From contig CAJJDN010000088.1 of NCBI GenBank assembly GCA_905182985.1, positions 62,001 to 126,000 of the forward strand: a stretch of 64,000 bases of DNA. The letters run 5' to 3'. The notes under the pieces are model-generated. The model was not told the DNA's origin. It saw nothing but the letters and a program-made list of their open reading frames with translations, and did not search any database. The position numbers were made by a program, and so were the translations under genes. This stretch comes from Paramecium sonneborni. Lineage: Eukaryota; Ciliophora; Oligohymenophorea; Peniculida; Parameciidae. Below, one piece after another: positions 26,277 to 38,450 of the stretch. Each line of letters begins with the position of its first letter. The first letter of the stretch is position 1.

Positions 26277-26969
26277 ATGTATTAAAAATATTTATTCATC
26301 TGCTTCTTATTAGCAGTAGCTATTTGTGAAGGAGGATATTAGAATATCAAAATAAAAGAATTTATGAGTTAGAATAATGAAATATTTACATATATAAATG
26401 AAATTTTAGATGATGAAGCTGGACCAGACTATTTCTTATGGAAAATTGAGAATGTTTAATAATAAATAGTTTCAGGCATAAATTATAAGATGGTTGTTGA
26501 CTATTAAAAAAAAGATGATCCAAATTAGTATACTTAATTTGAGATTATTGTTTATGATTAGTACTATTATATGATAATAAAATTTAAGACCTTGGACTAA
26601 TACAAGAAAGGTAACTGCGTTAGAACAAAAAAATCTAAGAGTTGATAATAAAAAATAAAATAATTTCAAGTATCATGGTTGGGTAGACCTAGATGCTAAG
26701 TAATTTAGTGAAAAGTTCTCTTAAATATAAAAATTAATACTTTCAAAATTAATTCCTAAATTTGAGTTAGAAGAAGATACTTCAATAATTGAAATTAAAT
26801 CAGTCAAAGAGTAATTCATAGCAGGTAAAACCTATTTAATTTTCGTTCAATTATCAGATGGTAAATTATATAAAGGAACTTTATATGAAAAGTAATATTA
26901 TTATAATATAAATAAAGTCCATGGTCTAAGAAAATGGAAGTAGTAACAGTAGAATTAGAAGAAGATTGA
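26277..26969 (+). CDS. Secreted protein with two cystatin-like domains
   Basis: Two introns (26561-26588 and 26892-26917) leave 212 residues. A signal peptide opens the protein (MYQKYLFICFLLAVAICEGG, cleavage about residue 18-20). Each half carries the cystatin pattern. Domain 1 has QQIVSGINYKMVVDY (QxVxG loop) and then YDQPWTNTRKV (PW loop). Domain 2 has EQFIAGKTYLIFVQL (QxxAG loop) and then YENPWSKKMEVVTVE (PW loop). Cystatins inhibit papain-family cysteine proteases. No disulfide pairs are evident, so stability must come from the fold. A target among the cell's own cathepsins or prey proteases is a guess. The second intron splits the codon before the second PW. Confidence 0.8.
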
Positions 26970-27024
26970 TAATTATATATATTAATAATAATAATTGTTA
27001 ATTAAAAATTGAGAGTATACATTA

Positions 27025-28098
27025 TCAAAAAAATTGTTTAAATATATCGAGTTTTCCTTTTTGTCTCAAAACTTATTTATCATAATTAATAGAAATAATT
27101 TCTTAAGAACCATTGACTTGATCATTTACAATAAGTTTCTAAAAAATAGTATTATTTTTCCTTTTATTATTTTATTCTTTGAGTTTATGATCATCCAACA
27201 TTTTTTATACACTTTTAGTTTCTTTCATTAATTTACTTTCTCCTTCTATCTTAAGATAAGTATGTATGATACCTATAAATTATCTAATTATGAGCCAATT
27301 GTTAAGACTTCACATACCTTATCTTTTCTTTCTTCAAAACGTTTAGCTATACTTTTAGGCCTCTTATATATAGCTTTGGAATAAGGATTCTTAATTATTT
27401 CATGTCCTTATTCTTTAATTTTTTTTTATTATTCTACAGCATCAGAATTGGATCTAAGTTATCTTTCCTAAAATGAAAATAAAACTTACCCATAATTTAT
27501 TACCATACCTTTCTGCATCAGTTTAAATTATATCCAATAACTTTTTGTCTTCCACTTTTTCTCTTTCAACTTAAATTTAGTTGTAAATAGATTAAGATAT
27601 AGGTCTATTACATTATTAAGCTGAAGAGATGATTCTTCGTTACCAATTAGATTATTAGTTTTCAAATTGTTTAATGATTCTATCGTCTTTAAATGCAGCT
27701 TATTAATCTGCTTTACTTAATTTCTTTAGATGTAAATATTCTTATTACGTCTTTCTGTTTAGAATTTATTAGATTTCATTTTCAACTTAACTTGGTTCCA
27801 TGTCAATTTAAATAAATTCTGCTTCTTCTTAAACACTTAATTATTAAGATTATTTATTTTTAAACTCTTTATAAGTAGTTGGTTTAATTCTACGATGATG
27901 TTAAATAATATCTTAAATTGGTTATGATTTGTTTAATCTTTTATCAATTATCTCTGGTTTACCAACAACATAATATGGAACAATCTTGCCATCTCTATAT
28001 AATTATGATTCATCAATATCATGTTGAGTCATAAAGATATTAGGATGTTCAATACGAGTGATTTGTTTTCTCAACAAATAATGTTAAACCGAAGACAT
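27025..28098 (-). CDS. Hypothetical coiled-coil protein, 342 residues
   Basis: Introns of 22 and 23 nt leave 342 residues, ATG 28098 to TGA 27025-27027. The start is MSSVQHYLLRKQITRIEHPN, followed by ESQLYRDGKIVPYYVVGKPE and a long charged, helix-forming body (VENEIQQILNRKTQQEYLHL, DAVEQQKKIKEQGHEIIK). The tail ends GKLDIFKQFF. No domain is recognised; the composition suits a cytoskeletal or ciliary structural protein, but that is only a guess. Its ATG lies 22 bp from the ATG of the TM9SF gene, so the two must share a very short divergent promoter. Confidence 0.8.
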
Positions 28099-28119
28099 TA
28101 ATATTATATTATAATAAAA

Positions 28120-29945
28120 ATGAACATTTTTATAGTGTCAATAACATGTGTCATTTATGCTTAGAGGATGTATTTTGAAGGAGAATAGATACCTGTTTTA
28201 ATTAATTCAATGATTTCAGAATCCACATTACTTCCATATGATTATTATGATCTTGATATATGTAAACCTGAATCTACAGAAAATTTTGGATCAATGATAT
28301 TAGGAACTTTAACATAATAGTCTTCATTTAAAGTAATATTATAAGTAAAATGATAGTTGTTTATGAATTATGAATTAGTAGATGAAATAGTTTGTTTTAA
28401 AAACTTTACTTAAATAGAATAAAACAATTTAAAATGGTTTATTGATCATGATTACAGAGTCAATATGTTAATTGATGATTTACCAATTATTTTTAGAGAT
28501 AATTTGAATAATTAAATAATTGGAGCATTTTTAGGTATCCGAGATTTTAATTAGTATTCTTTTTATAATCATTACAATTTTAAAGTAGAGATTTACAATA
28601 CTTCTAAATCAGTTATAAATTAAACTTTTAGTATAAATTAAATAACAGTTGAACTTGAATAAAAGTGTGAGAATATTACTAAAATAGATTTTGTTAGAAA
28701 TTGTTCAATTAATCAAATGATGAAAATTACTTATTCTGTATAATATATAATGAGCAATTCATCCAATAGATGGTAAGCCTATTTAAATATAGTGTTTGAC
28801 TCTAACTAGAAATGGTGGTCTATAAGTATAACCTTTATAATAACTGCTATAATTGCTTGGTTTATTAGATTTATAATAAGAAGAGATGTAATGAAATTTA
28901 AAGCCTTATCATAAAATGAGAATGATGGATTAAATGCTTAAAAGAGCTGGTAATTGATTAGTCGAGATGTATTTAGACCTCCCTCTGGTATACTATTTTT
29001 AAGTATCTTAATTGGTACTGGAATTCAATTTACTATGATGACAATATCAATCTTCTTTTTTTCATCTATAGGTTCCCTATATTCGATACATACAACTAAT
29101 TTAATAACTAATTTTATTGTTGTCTATGTTTTTACAGGTATTTTAAATGGATATTATTCTTCTAAATTTTATAAATATTTTAAAGGTGAATATTTGTTAT
29201 TATGTACTTTGGGAAGCAATCTAGCATTTCCTATTTTAATCATATTTATTTTTAGAATTCAATATATTGCTCTCATGTTTGAAGGGTCTTCAAGTGGATT
29301 AGACTTCAAATCAGGAATCACACTTATTGCTTTATATTTAGGTATACAAACTCCTTTAAATTTAATTGGATCTTTTATTGGATTTAAATCTGAATCCTCT
29401 AAAACTACTTGTAAATTTGGATTAATTCCTTAATAAATTATATAATAACCCTTTTATTTACATTATTTTTTTATATGCTTAATAGGAGGACTCATTTGTT
29501 TTATGTAAATTATATATATATAAATCTAGATCTGTTGGTCTTGAAATTAGTTAAACAATGTAATTAATTTGGAAGAATTCCTATTATGAATTCTTTGTCT
29601 CTCAATTTTTTACAGCAATTTTATTGATTATTATTAGTGCAGAAGTATCTATCATAACAGTTTATTTACTAATTTAAAATTAAAATCATAGATGGTAGTG
29701 GAAAGCCTTCTTTGTACCATTTACTTCAGGTGTATATTTATTTATATATTCAATCTAATATTATTTAGATTCATTGCAATTTACTAGGTATTACTAATTA
29801 ATTTATAAGATTCTCAACCATTTTATACTACTTTAGTACTATGTACATGGCATCTTTGTGTTTAGGATTAATTTGTGGCACAGTTGGATTTTTAGCAAGT
29901 CACATTTTTGTTTAAAAAATATATTCAATGATCAAATTAAGTTGA
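28120..29945 (+). CDS. TM9SF/EMP70 (nonaspanin) membrane protein
   Basis: Three introns (24, 25 and 22 nt) leave 584 residues. A signal peptide (MNIFIVSITCVIYAQR) and a lumenal domain of about 210 residues lead to nine hydrophobic segments. Family landmarks are PVLINSMISESTLLPYDYYD near the N-terminus and SRDVFRPPSGILFLSILIGT at the second membrane segment, with DVFRPP being the hallmark. NGYYSSKFYKYFKG lies in a loop, and the last membrane segment and tail are GLICGTVGFLASHIFVQKIY plus SMIKLS. TM9SF proteins act in Golgi/endosome sorting and membrane-protein delivery. Length is slightly short for the family (about 600-660). The tail lacks a clear KxD motif. Confidence 0.94.
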
Positions 29946-30164
29946 ATGTTTTGTTTTATTGTTATATATAAATTAATAATCATATAAATTTAGTCTATAA
30001 AACTAAATTCATTATATAATACTCATAAATAAAACTATTTGTTATATATATATTATTAATTTATAAACAATTTTATATCCTTCAAATAATTAATTTATTT
30101 TATTTTCATTTTGGAAACCTAAATTCTTATTAAATTAAATAAAAATAAATATTCTTCTTATTAG

Positions 30165-32460
30165 ATGGATTTCGTGTATAAAGTATAATGTTTTAACACT
30201 GATCATTTTTATTTTTTATCTATTTCATTTTAATATATAATTCTTTGTGTATTTTATTGGTAAATGATGCTTTAATTAATTTTTTCATAGTCCTTATTTT
30301 AACCATCATGAGATACAAATAATTCAAAGAAAAGGTTTTGTTAATATGATTATATTATTTTCCTAAAAGAAGGGATGTAATTAATAAACTAATGATAAAT
30401 AATTAAAATGATGAGGTAGTTTATTATAAATTAAATTATATATATCATATGAAAAAATTAGTATATCAAGCTATATATTTCCAAATAATCTGGAAAATCA
30501 TTTTTATTTTACTGATGACCTATTTTTTATTGAAATATCAACTGTAACAAAATCAATTTTAAAGCTCAAATATGCTGAACATAAAATTCATGCACTATAA
30601 TTAACTTCAAAAATAAGTTACTAAAATCAACGATTTAAATTTATTTTATGTATCTCACTTTAGCTTTACTTTATTCGTATTAATCCAAAAGTTTGAGCTA
30701 ATTTTTAAATTTAATTATATTTTTGCTCAGAATTTCCTTTCTAAAATAGATAATTTATAGATGTCAAAAAATGTTTATCATAAAATCAATCATTTTTATC
30801 ATTTTAAATGTCTTGCTTTACCTATAATTAACAATCTTCTTAATTTAAAATTGATACTCATAAAAACAACGATTAATTATGCTAGCATATCTTAAAATAG
30901 AGCCTAAAAATTATTTAATTTTATTAAATAGATTGGAATAAGATGGAATATAGATTATCACACATAATAAAACTCTATAATAAGTTTAATAATTTAAATT
31001 AGTTGTTCAACAATGATTAATTAATCGAGGGTCAATTTTATTTAGGATGATAAATATTAATGGAACACATTATAACTGAGGATTGTTAATTTAATATTAT
31101 TTTTTAATTTTATCAACAATTTATTTTGAAAAATCTAAATTCATTTAAATTATAAAAGAAACTAAATTTAAATATTAAATTTATAGATTGCTCTTATTAG
31201 ATTAATAATTTATAAATTATGTAGCTATTGGTAAAGAAATTTTAAGTTGATTTAATATATATAAATTTTCAAAATTTCTTCATTCTTTTAAATAAAATTG
31301 CTTTTAAAAATATGTTGGCTAATTTAAATATCTCATTACTAAAGAATTATTATAAGAACCTTAATTTTGTGATTTTATGAATAATTAGAATAGGATTATA
31401 ATTGTTTTAGTTTTGTATTTGAAGAAGAGTAATTTGGAGAGATTTATTAAATTTTGGATATTTTATAAAATTTGTATTAATAAAATTATTGTTATCATTA
31501 TTTAAAAATGATTATTATCATCCAACAATACTCATAACTTGATTTTTTACTTAAACTTAAAAGATAAGTCAAAAATAATAGTATTATTGGTGATCTTAGT
31601 ATAAAAATAGCTTTTTAAATAAGAAAATGAGGATTTATAAAAGATTTTGAATTTAGACTAAATAGGAAGCATTTTTTTTGGAAATATATACTAAATATTT
31701 AATCCTATAGAAAAACAAATGATTATTAATTAAGAAAGGAAGATAAAGATTAAATGAAATCCTTTAATTTTTTATTATAATTAATTTCCATAAATTAATT
31801 ATTATTTAATAGTCGATAAATTAAGATAATATATGATGAATGAATTAAAATTTATAATAGAGTCAAAGAAGTCAACTATGTGGAAGAATTACAGTAGGAA
31901 TCTATCGGAATAATTATTTTAATTTCTTCTTTCCTTTATTTAAAGGATTAAACTTTTAATGATGAGACCTACATTAAGTTGCTGTTCTTGTTGGTATGTA
32001 TGAACTCATGAGTTTGAAAATTTTCTTAGATTTTTTATCATATTTGGATTTTAATATAGATTCGTGACTCTTCACAAATTCAAGGTATAATTAATGTTCT
32101 TATTGTGTCCAATGGCCTTTCAATTATAATAATTGTTACCATTAGCTCGTGTTTAAGAGTCTTCTTCACTTAATGGGCCTTTTTCTTAAATTCCTAACTT
32201 TACTTCAGTTATATGATCATTTTAATTGGTATTTTTAATTTCAGGTGCCTCATATTGATAATTAGTGAAGAAATTGATTGGCTATACACATGAATCATAT
32301 TAAAATTATGGTAATTGCATTGGAACATTCTATTATTAAAATATCACTTTATGCTAATTTAAACTATTAGTTACTTTAATGAACGTATTGCTATTAATAG
32401 TTTAGAAACTATGGGAAATAATATGCAGTTGAGTAGTATGGATTATATAATATATCTGAA
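30165..32460 (+). pseudogene. Decayed large membrane-protein gene
   Basis: Coding-like pieces continue for over 2 kb, but the frame changes repeatedly without usable introns. Pieces include MDFVYKVQCFNTDHFYFLS from ATG 30165 and NDEVVYYKLNYIYHMKKL with a following membrane segment (IIWKIIFILLMTYFLLKY). Next come QNRAQKLFNFIKQIGIRW, LLLLDQQFINYVAIGKEIL, QDYNCFSFVFEEEQFGEIYQ, KNNSIIGDLSIKIAFQIRK and NLDQIGSIFFGNIYQIFNP. Downstream pieces near 31900-32200 are hydrophobic (a second membrane cluster). TGA codons lie between pieces. It looks like one long multi-pass or receptor-like protein gene that has lost its frame. The family is not recognised. Bases 32461-32892 hold no gene. Confidence 0.55.
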
Positions 32461-32892
32461 TTCATCTAAAACTATGATTTAGGTTATTTAAAAAAATAAT
32501 TTATTAAAAATATTTGAATTCTTAATAAAGAGGCTATTAAATAATTAATAAAAGACTTAATCTCAGTCAGTTATTTATAAAGTCTGAAACATAGTAAGAA
32601 TTTATGGTAAGAATATAATATTGTAAATTTTAAGATAATTTATAATATAAAAATGCTAAGCATCTTTTCAACAATTATTAAAAATTATGTTGACCTTTAT
32701 TTAATATGTCTAAGATTTATTGTTTAATAATATATTTGTTATATAATTAATTGAGAATTTCTTTGTATATTATTTATAATATATAAAAAAATGATTAAAT
32801 AAGATTGTTATGATTTTGTTCTTTATGAGAAATACCAAATTTGATAAACTTTAATTTTTGAATATTTAATTTAAAGAAAAAGAAGTAATAAA

Positions 32893-33652
32893 ATGATAAA
32901 AGAATATGATTATCTGTTCAAATTAGTTATTATAGGTAATTCTGGAGTGGGAAAGAGTTCATTATTATTGAGATTTGCAGATGACTAATTTAGTGAATCA
33001 TACCTAACAACAATAGGTGTTGATTTTAGATTCAGAACGTTGCCAATTGATGGAAAAAATGTAAAATTATAGATTTGGGATACTGCTGGATAAGAAAGAT
33101 TCAGAACAATAACAAGTGCATATTACAAGGTAATTAATAATAATTTTATTATTTTAGGGTGCTGATGGTATAGTTATGGTATATGATGTAACACAAGGAT
33201 AATCATTTGATGATATTGATAAATTTTGGTTACATGAAGTAGAGTCATATGGGGAAAAAAATGTCCAATTATTAATTATTGGAAACAAAAATGATTTAGA
33301 TGAATAAAAAGCGTAAGAAAATTATTAATTTAATCAAGAGTTGAAACCTCAAAAGCTGAAGAGTATTGCAAATCTCATAATATGCTTTTTATGGAATGTA
33401 GTGCAAAGACAGCTGATCATGTAAATAATGCTTTTCTAGAATTATCAAGAAAATTAATGGCTAAGAAAGATGCTTCCTAACCTTCAAAATCAACCAATAC
33501 GACTTAAGGTGTATAATAATAATCATAGGCTAGAGGGTAATTTTTTTTATTTTATTTTTAATAGATAAAGTAACACTAACACTTCATAATCAAATAAACT
33601 TAGTGCTAACACTTCAAACTAAAAAAAATAAAAAGATGGTGGATGCTGTTGA
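32893..33652 (+). CDS. Rab GTPase, Rab1/Rab8-like
   Basis: Three introns (28, 26 and 28 nt) leave 225 residues, ATG 32893 to TGA 33650-33652. All GTPase boxes are present: P-loop GNSGVGKS, switch I TTIGVDF, switch [26 protein letters not shown] (base recognition) and ECSAKTA. The Rab family motif [10 protein letters not shown] and the C-terminal double cysteine (DGGCC, geranylgeranylation site) are clear. The nearest well-known pattern is the Rab1/Rab8/Rab35 group, which drives ER-to-Golgi or secretory traffic. The subgroup is inferred from switch-region wording only. A Ser/Thr/Gln-rich linker of about 45 residues before the CC is longer than in animal Rab1. Confidence 0.96.
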
Positions 33653-33979
33653 TTATTTATTAAGAAAAAAATATTGTAAAAATTTGTTTTATTTTCTTTT
33701 ATTTTCTGATTGTAATTATTTAAATTCAGCATTTAACAATCTAAAATTAAAATACCTAATTTCTACCAAAATCATTCATTAATATACTTTTAAGCATTTT
33801 ATAAATTTTTTAGATATTCATTTACAATCTATTAAAAAATAATACATTCCTCAAAAAAGAAAATCTGATTTTTAATCATAATTTGAATTTTAAAATAGAA
33901 TAACTTCTATGATAAGAATAGATTATAAATAGATGATATTGTTATAAAATAATATTAAGAAATTATATATAAATTCTAA
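33653..33979. other. Intergenic spacer
   Basis: 327 bases of AT-rich sequence between two plus-strand genes. No coding frame or repeat is supported. Confidence 0.5.
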
Positions 33980-34558
33980 ATGATGTTAAATTATATAAAT
34001 TAACGTATGCTTAATAATCCTTCAATAAATTAGCAAATTGATATTCATAAACCACATCTAAACATAAAAAAGGAAAGCAAAATTATTTAAAAATTCTAGA
34101 AAACTAACCTGTAGCTAAATTAATAATCTTAACAAAAACAAAAATAGATAAACATGAATTAAATTACAAAAACTAAGTAAATTTTACCAAAATTTCAGAA
34201 TTCAATAGTCTAATAACGTATCTCTCAAAATATTTGGCATAAAAAGTCAGTTTCTTTAAAAATGAAGAATGCAATTTTTAAGAACGGATTAAAAATTTAA
34301 TGTGGATAGTTAGTAAAATACAAAAAAGGAAATTAAATATATGCTTTTAGATGCATCAAAGACAATATGAAATAATGCAGATTAAAAGAGTTAAAATAAG
34401 ATCATGATGTAGATACAGATGATGAATAAATTTAAATAGTAACCAAATAAATGTTTATTAGTTTATCTAAATGTATTAGGTAAGAAATGGATAACATGCA
34501 TAATAATTCTCATTAAAATATGTTATAAACTCAACCTATATGTTAAATTGATTAATGA
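33980..34558 (+). CDS. Hypothetical protein, Gln/Lys/Asn-rich
   Basis: Intronless, 192 residues, ATG 33980 (a second in-frame ATG follows directly) to TGA 34556-34558. The first 100 residues are Gln/Lys/Asn-rich and basic (KESKIIQKFQKTN). The second half has a short structured-looking stretch (CGQLVKYKKGNQIYAFRCI) followed by an acidic patch (DHDVDTDDEQIQ) and four spaced cysteines. No family is recognised. The opposite strand is also open, but with less natural composition. Confidence 0.72.
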
Positions 34559-35172
34559 TAAAATTACTAATATATATAATATAAAATCAGTATAATGTAT
34601 ACTATTTTAAAATTTGCTTTTAAAAATCCTTCCATTAGTAATTGTATTAATAATTTGAACTATTTTACTATTCAACTCTTTAAGGTATTCTTCAAGATTA
34701 AATATTAAGTTTTCTAAAAACATGAATTTTACTTTCAATAATAAACCTTAAGAAAATTACTTGAATCTAATTCTTAAAATCATAAGATTAAAATTTTAAG
34801 AAGAACATGTCAAAACTACAAAAAGATTATTTTTATAAAATATTGCTTTTCCAATTTTCATTAAGAAAAATTTGTTTGTTATACCTCTTTCTCAAAAAAG
34901 TTTCAAAAAGCTTCTTTTTCTATTTCTTTTTATCTAATTAACTTAATCTCCATCATTAAAATCTTTCAACAAATAATTATAAATTAAATACTATATGTAA
35001 AATGATTCTAATTTAGCTCATAACTGATTATTTTATATTTCACTTTATCTTTTATAGATGAAATAATGGTAAACAATGGGGGAAATCTAAGTTATAAAAT
35101 TTAGGACTATTTATTTAAATTAAAAAAAATAAATAAATAAAAATATGACAACTTATAAATACAATTTATCTG
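34559..35172. other. AT-rich region with no supported gene
   Basis: About 600 bases lead into the duplicated block. A minus-strand stretch (FMFLENLIFNLEEYLKELNS) is open and mildly protein-like, but start, introns and stop cannot be placed, so no gene is called. In the deduplicated sequence this region lies directly downstream of the first histidine kinase-like gene. Confidence 0.35.
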
Positions 35173-37399
35173 TATTGGTGAATTTAATAAACTTAAATAA
35201 TTTAAAAATATATAATAAGATTTTTAAGATCAAGATCTTAAGGCAGTGTTAGGAATTGTAATGCATCTTTAAGTATCTAATCTTATTTCTGGAGAATCAT
35301 TATAACAATTGTTGAAAAGTTGATTTCCAAAATGATTAAGCAATTACCAATCATCGTCTCTTTTGATGAATAATGAAGGATCAAAAGAATGAATTGGTAT
35401 TAAATGTAAATCCTTGTTCATATTCTTGTAAATAAAAAATTAGATTTTATAATAATGTTTACCTATATTTCTAATAGTCATTTTATCAAATGGGCCTAGA
35501 TTTCTGATGATTAATAATGATATTGACACATCAAGATCTAATGGTCTTTTATCATTTTTTTTAATTTCTTCTAAAGTTGTTGGATTTATAATTGGAAATT
35601 TTTTAAGTTCAATTTTAGTACCTTTTATATGTTTGAATAAAATTTAAACATTTATAATAGCTTAAGGAGGATATGATTGATCAAATCCTTCTTCTAAATC
35701 TATTTAGATTTCTTCTGAATATTTCATAGCAAACTTGACCAAATTAAAAAATAATTAAGAGATTTATTTCATATCTGATTTAAGTATTAGTTCTTTTATT
35801 TTAGTTTTTAAAATAAAAACATGAGTCATGATTTTATTCTATATTCTATAATATTTTAGTTTTTCAAATAATTCTTCAACAACTTATATCAAATTGAATT
35901 TTGAGATTTACAATTTTCTTAAATCAGAATTGGCTAAAAAGTAATCAGAAATATTGTAAAATTAATTATATGCAATGTAAAGTTAAGATTTAATATAATT
36001 AAGACATTTGATTTCTTTATTAAAAATACAATTTTTTTTTTAATTCTATTAAAATTTTAACATTCCATTTAAAAGGATTAAAGAAACTCTAATTTAACTT
36101 GTAAATATATCTGTAAAATAGTTTAATAGTTTTAGTGTTGCTTTATTTTGTAATTTTAGTTTATCTACAAATTATTGTTTCTATTATTCAGTTACTAATA
36201 ATATTGCACAAGGATCTGTATCATAACATTTAATAACTTTGATTATGTAAGTTTCATCTTATGTAAATCCAAATAAATGATGTTANTATTGGTGAATTTA
36301 ATAAACTTAAATAATTTAAAAATATATAATAAGATTTTTAAGATCAAGATCTTAAGGCAGTGTTAGGAATTGTAATGCATCTTTAAGTATCTAATCTTAT
36401 TTCTGGAGAATCATTATAACAATTGTTGAAAAGTTGATTTCCAAAATGATTAAGCAATTACCAATCATCGTCTCTTTTGATGAATAATGAAGGATCAAAA
36501 GAATGAATTGGTATTAAATGTAAATCCTTGTTCATATTCTTGTAAATAAAAAATTAGATTTTATAATAATGTTTACCTATATTTCTAATAGTCATTTTAT
36601 CAAATGGGCCTAGATTTCTGATGATTAATAATGATATTGACACATCAAGATCTAATGGTCTTTTATCATTTTTTTTAATTTCTTCTAAAGTTGTTGGATT
36701 TATAATTGGAAATTTTTTAAGTTCAATTTTAGTACCTTTTATATGTTTGAATAAAATTTAAACATTTATAATAGCTTAAGGAGGATATGATTGATCAAAT
36801 CCTTCTTCTAAATCTATTTAGATTTCTTCTGAATATTTCATAGCAAACTTGACCAAATTAAAAAATAATTAAGAGATTTATTTCATATCTGATTTAAGTA
36901 TTAGTTCTTTTATTTTAGTTTTTAAAATAAAAACATGAGTCATGATTTTATTCTATATTCTATAATATTTTAGTTTTTCAAATAATTCTTCAACAACTTA
37001 TATCAAATTGAATTTTGAGATTTACAATTTTCTTAAATCAGAATTGGCTAAAAAGTAATCAGAAATATTGTAAAATTAATTATATGCAATGTAAAGTTAA
37101 GATTTAATATAATTAAGACATTTGATTTCTTTATTAAAAATACAATTTTTTTTTTAATTCTATTAAAATTTTAACATTCCATTTAAAAGGATTAAAGAAA
37201 CTCTAATTTAACTTGTAAATATATCTGTAAAATAGTTTAATAGTTTTAGTGTTGCTTTATTTTGTAATTTTAGTTTATCTACAAATTATTGTTTCTATTA
37301 TTCAGTTACTAATAATATTGCACAAGGATCTGTATCATAACATTTAATAACTTTGATTATGTAAGTTTCATCTTATGTAAATCCAAATAAATGATGTTA
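35173..37399. repeat. Duplicated 1113-bp block around N 36286 (unmerged contig overlap)
   Basis: Bases 35173-36285 and 36287-37399 match at every position compared, separated by the N at 36286. The repeated part is the C-terminal half and 3' flank of a histidine kinase-like gene. Only the right copy connects to that gene's 5' half. Confidence 0.9.
35230..36285 (-). other. Duplicate C-terminal half of a histidine kinase-like gene (assembly copy)
   Basis: Same sequence as 36344-37399, ending at the same TGA (35230-35232) and cut at the N on its 5' side. It is not a separate paralogue: the true paralogues in this cluster differ at most positions, while this copy is identical. Confidence 0.88.
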
Positions 37400-38303
37400 A
37401 TGTTCTAAGTATTTGTTTTCATAACTTTTCAAAGTTGATAATTTTTTGTTATCAGTAAACAAATAAAATAAAAATTGTTCTAGATTCATTTCTGCAGATC
37501 CTTTTCTAGTTGGCATTTATTTCTCTATAGTCTAGGCACCAGATGAAATATTGATTTTACGTAAAAACTATTAAAAAGCATATTAATCATCTTCATTTAC
37601 AAATTAATCATACTCCTCAGACTTCAAAACAAAAGATCTTTTTTTTTCTATAAAATGAACAAGATAATATTTCATATCTAAATTCTCTCTTATTGTATTT
37701 TCTATTGTCAAATGCTTAAAATAATGAAGATATGTTAATCTTAATAATTATTATTAATATCTCTATTACTGATAGTAAAGAATAATGTATAAAATAAACT
37801 TTATAATTTACTACCAAATTGGTTCAACTTAATTGGGTATCATGATAAGATATATTAGGTATATAAATAACAAAAGGAATGCTTTTTGTATAGTATCCAT
37901 CATATTGATCATTCTTAAAGTAAAATTAAAATCTATACGTCAAACTTAAAATGGCTAAGAAATAACCATCAATAAATTAATATCTTTGAGGATGAATATT
38001 CAAATACTATGAAGTAGCATAGAATAAATTAAAAAGTAGAATTCCAATTAGAATCAAAATCTCATAAACTCTTATACATTTTTTCTGATATTTTAAACTT
38101 ATGATCACTATCAATCCCAAAATCACGTTTAGACTAACTACAAACCAACTTGATTAAAACACTTTTTCTATTGTATAATAAATTATTAATGGTAGTAGTA
38201 TTACCTTTTAAATTAATTGAAATCTTAATCGAAACTTTTTCAAATATCTTTAGAATTGCCCTTCGAATTTGTCTGAAATAAATTTCTGTGACAAAAATTA
38301 CAT
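36344..38303 (-). CDS. Degenerate histidine kinase-like membrane protein, cluster copy 1
   Basis: One 25-nt intron leaves 644 residues, ATG 38303 (MQFLSQKFISDKFEGQFQ) to TGA 36344-36346. Five or six hydrophobic segments fill the first about 190 residues, including the family segment QFIDGYFLAILSL at which the intron falls. A soluble region then holds YDTDPCAILLV and an H-box-like helix FTSQIRVSLILL, where kinases have a His aligned with the S. Next comes an N-box-like DMKQISQLFFNLVKFAMKYS, which lacks the Mg-binding Asn. The C-terminal G2-like segment is SISLLIIRNLGPFDKM. The layout matches a sensor histidine kinase, but catalysis looks lost. The paralogue downstream on the same strand starts at 40363. 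Confidence 0.85.
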
Positions 38304-38450
38304 TTGTATTTAATAAATAATATTAAAGACATTTCTATATTAAAAATTAATTAATAATGATTTGAAGGTAAAAATACAAAAAACACAACTACAATTTAAA
38401 TATTGACAAACAATATTAACCCCTATTACCTTATTTTATTAATAGAAAAT

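Noticed and set aside
27034..27231. Plus-strand frame MFKYIEFSFLSQNLF...
   Set aside because: It is the antisense shadow of the 27025-28098 gene.
35230..36285. A sixth histidine kinase-like paralogue
   Set aside because: It is identical to the C-terminal half of copy 1 and is part of the N 36286 duplicate.
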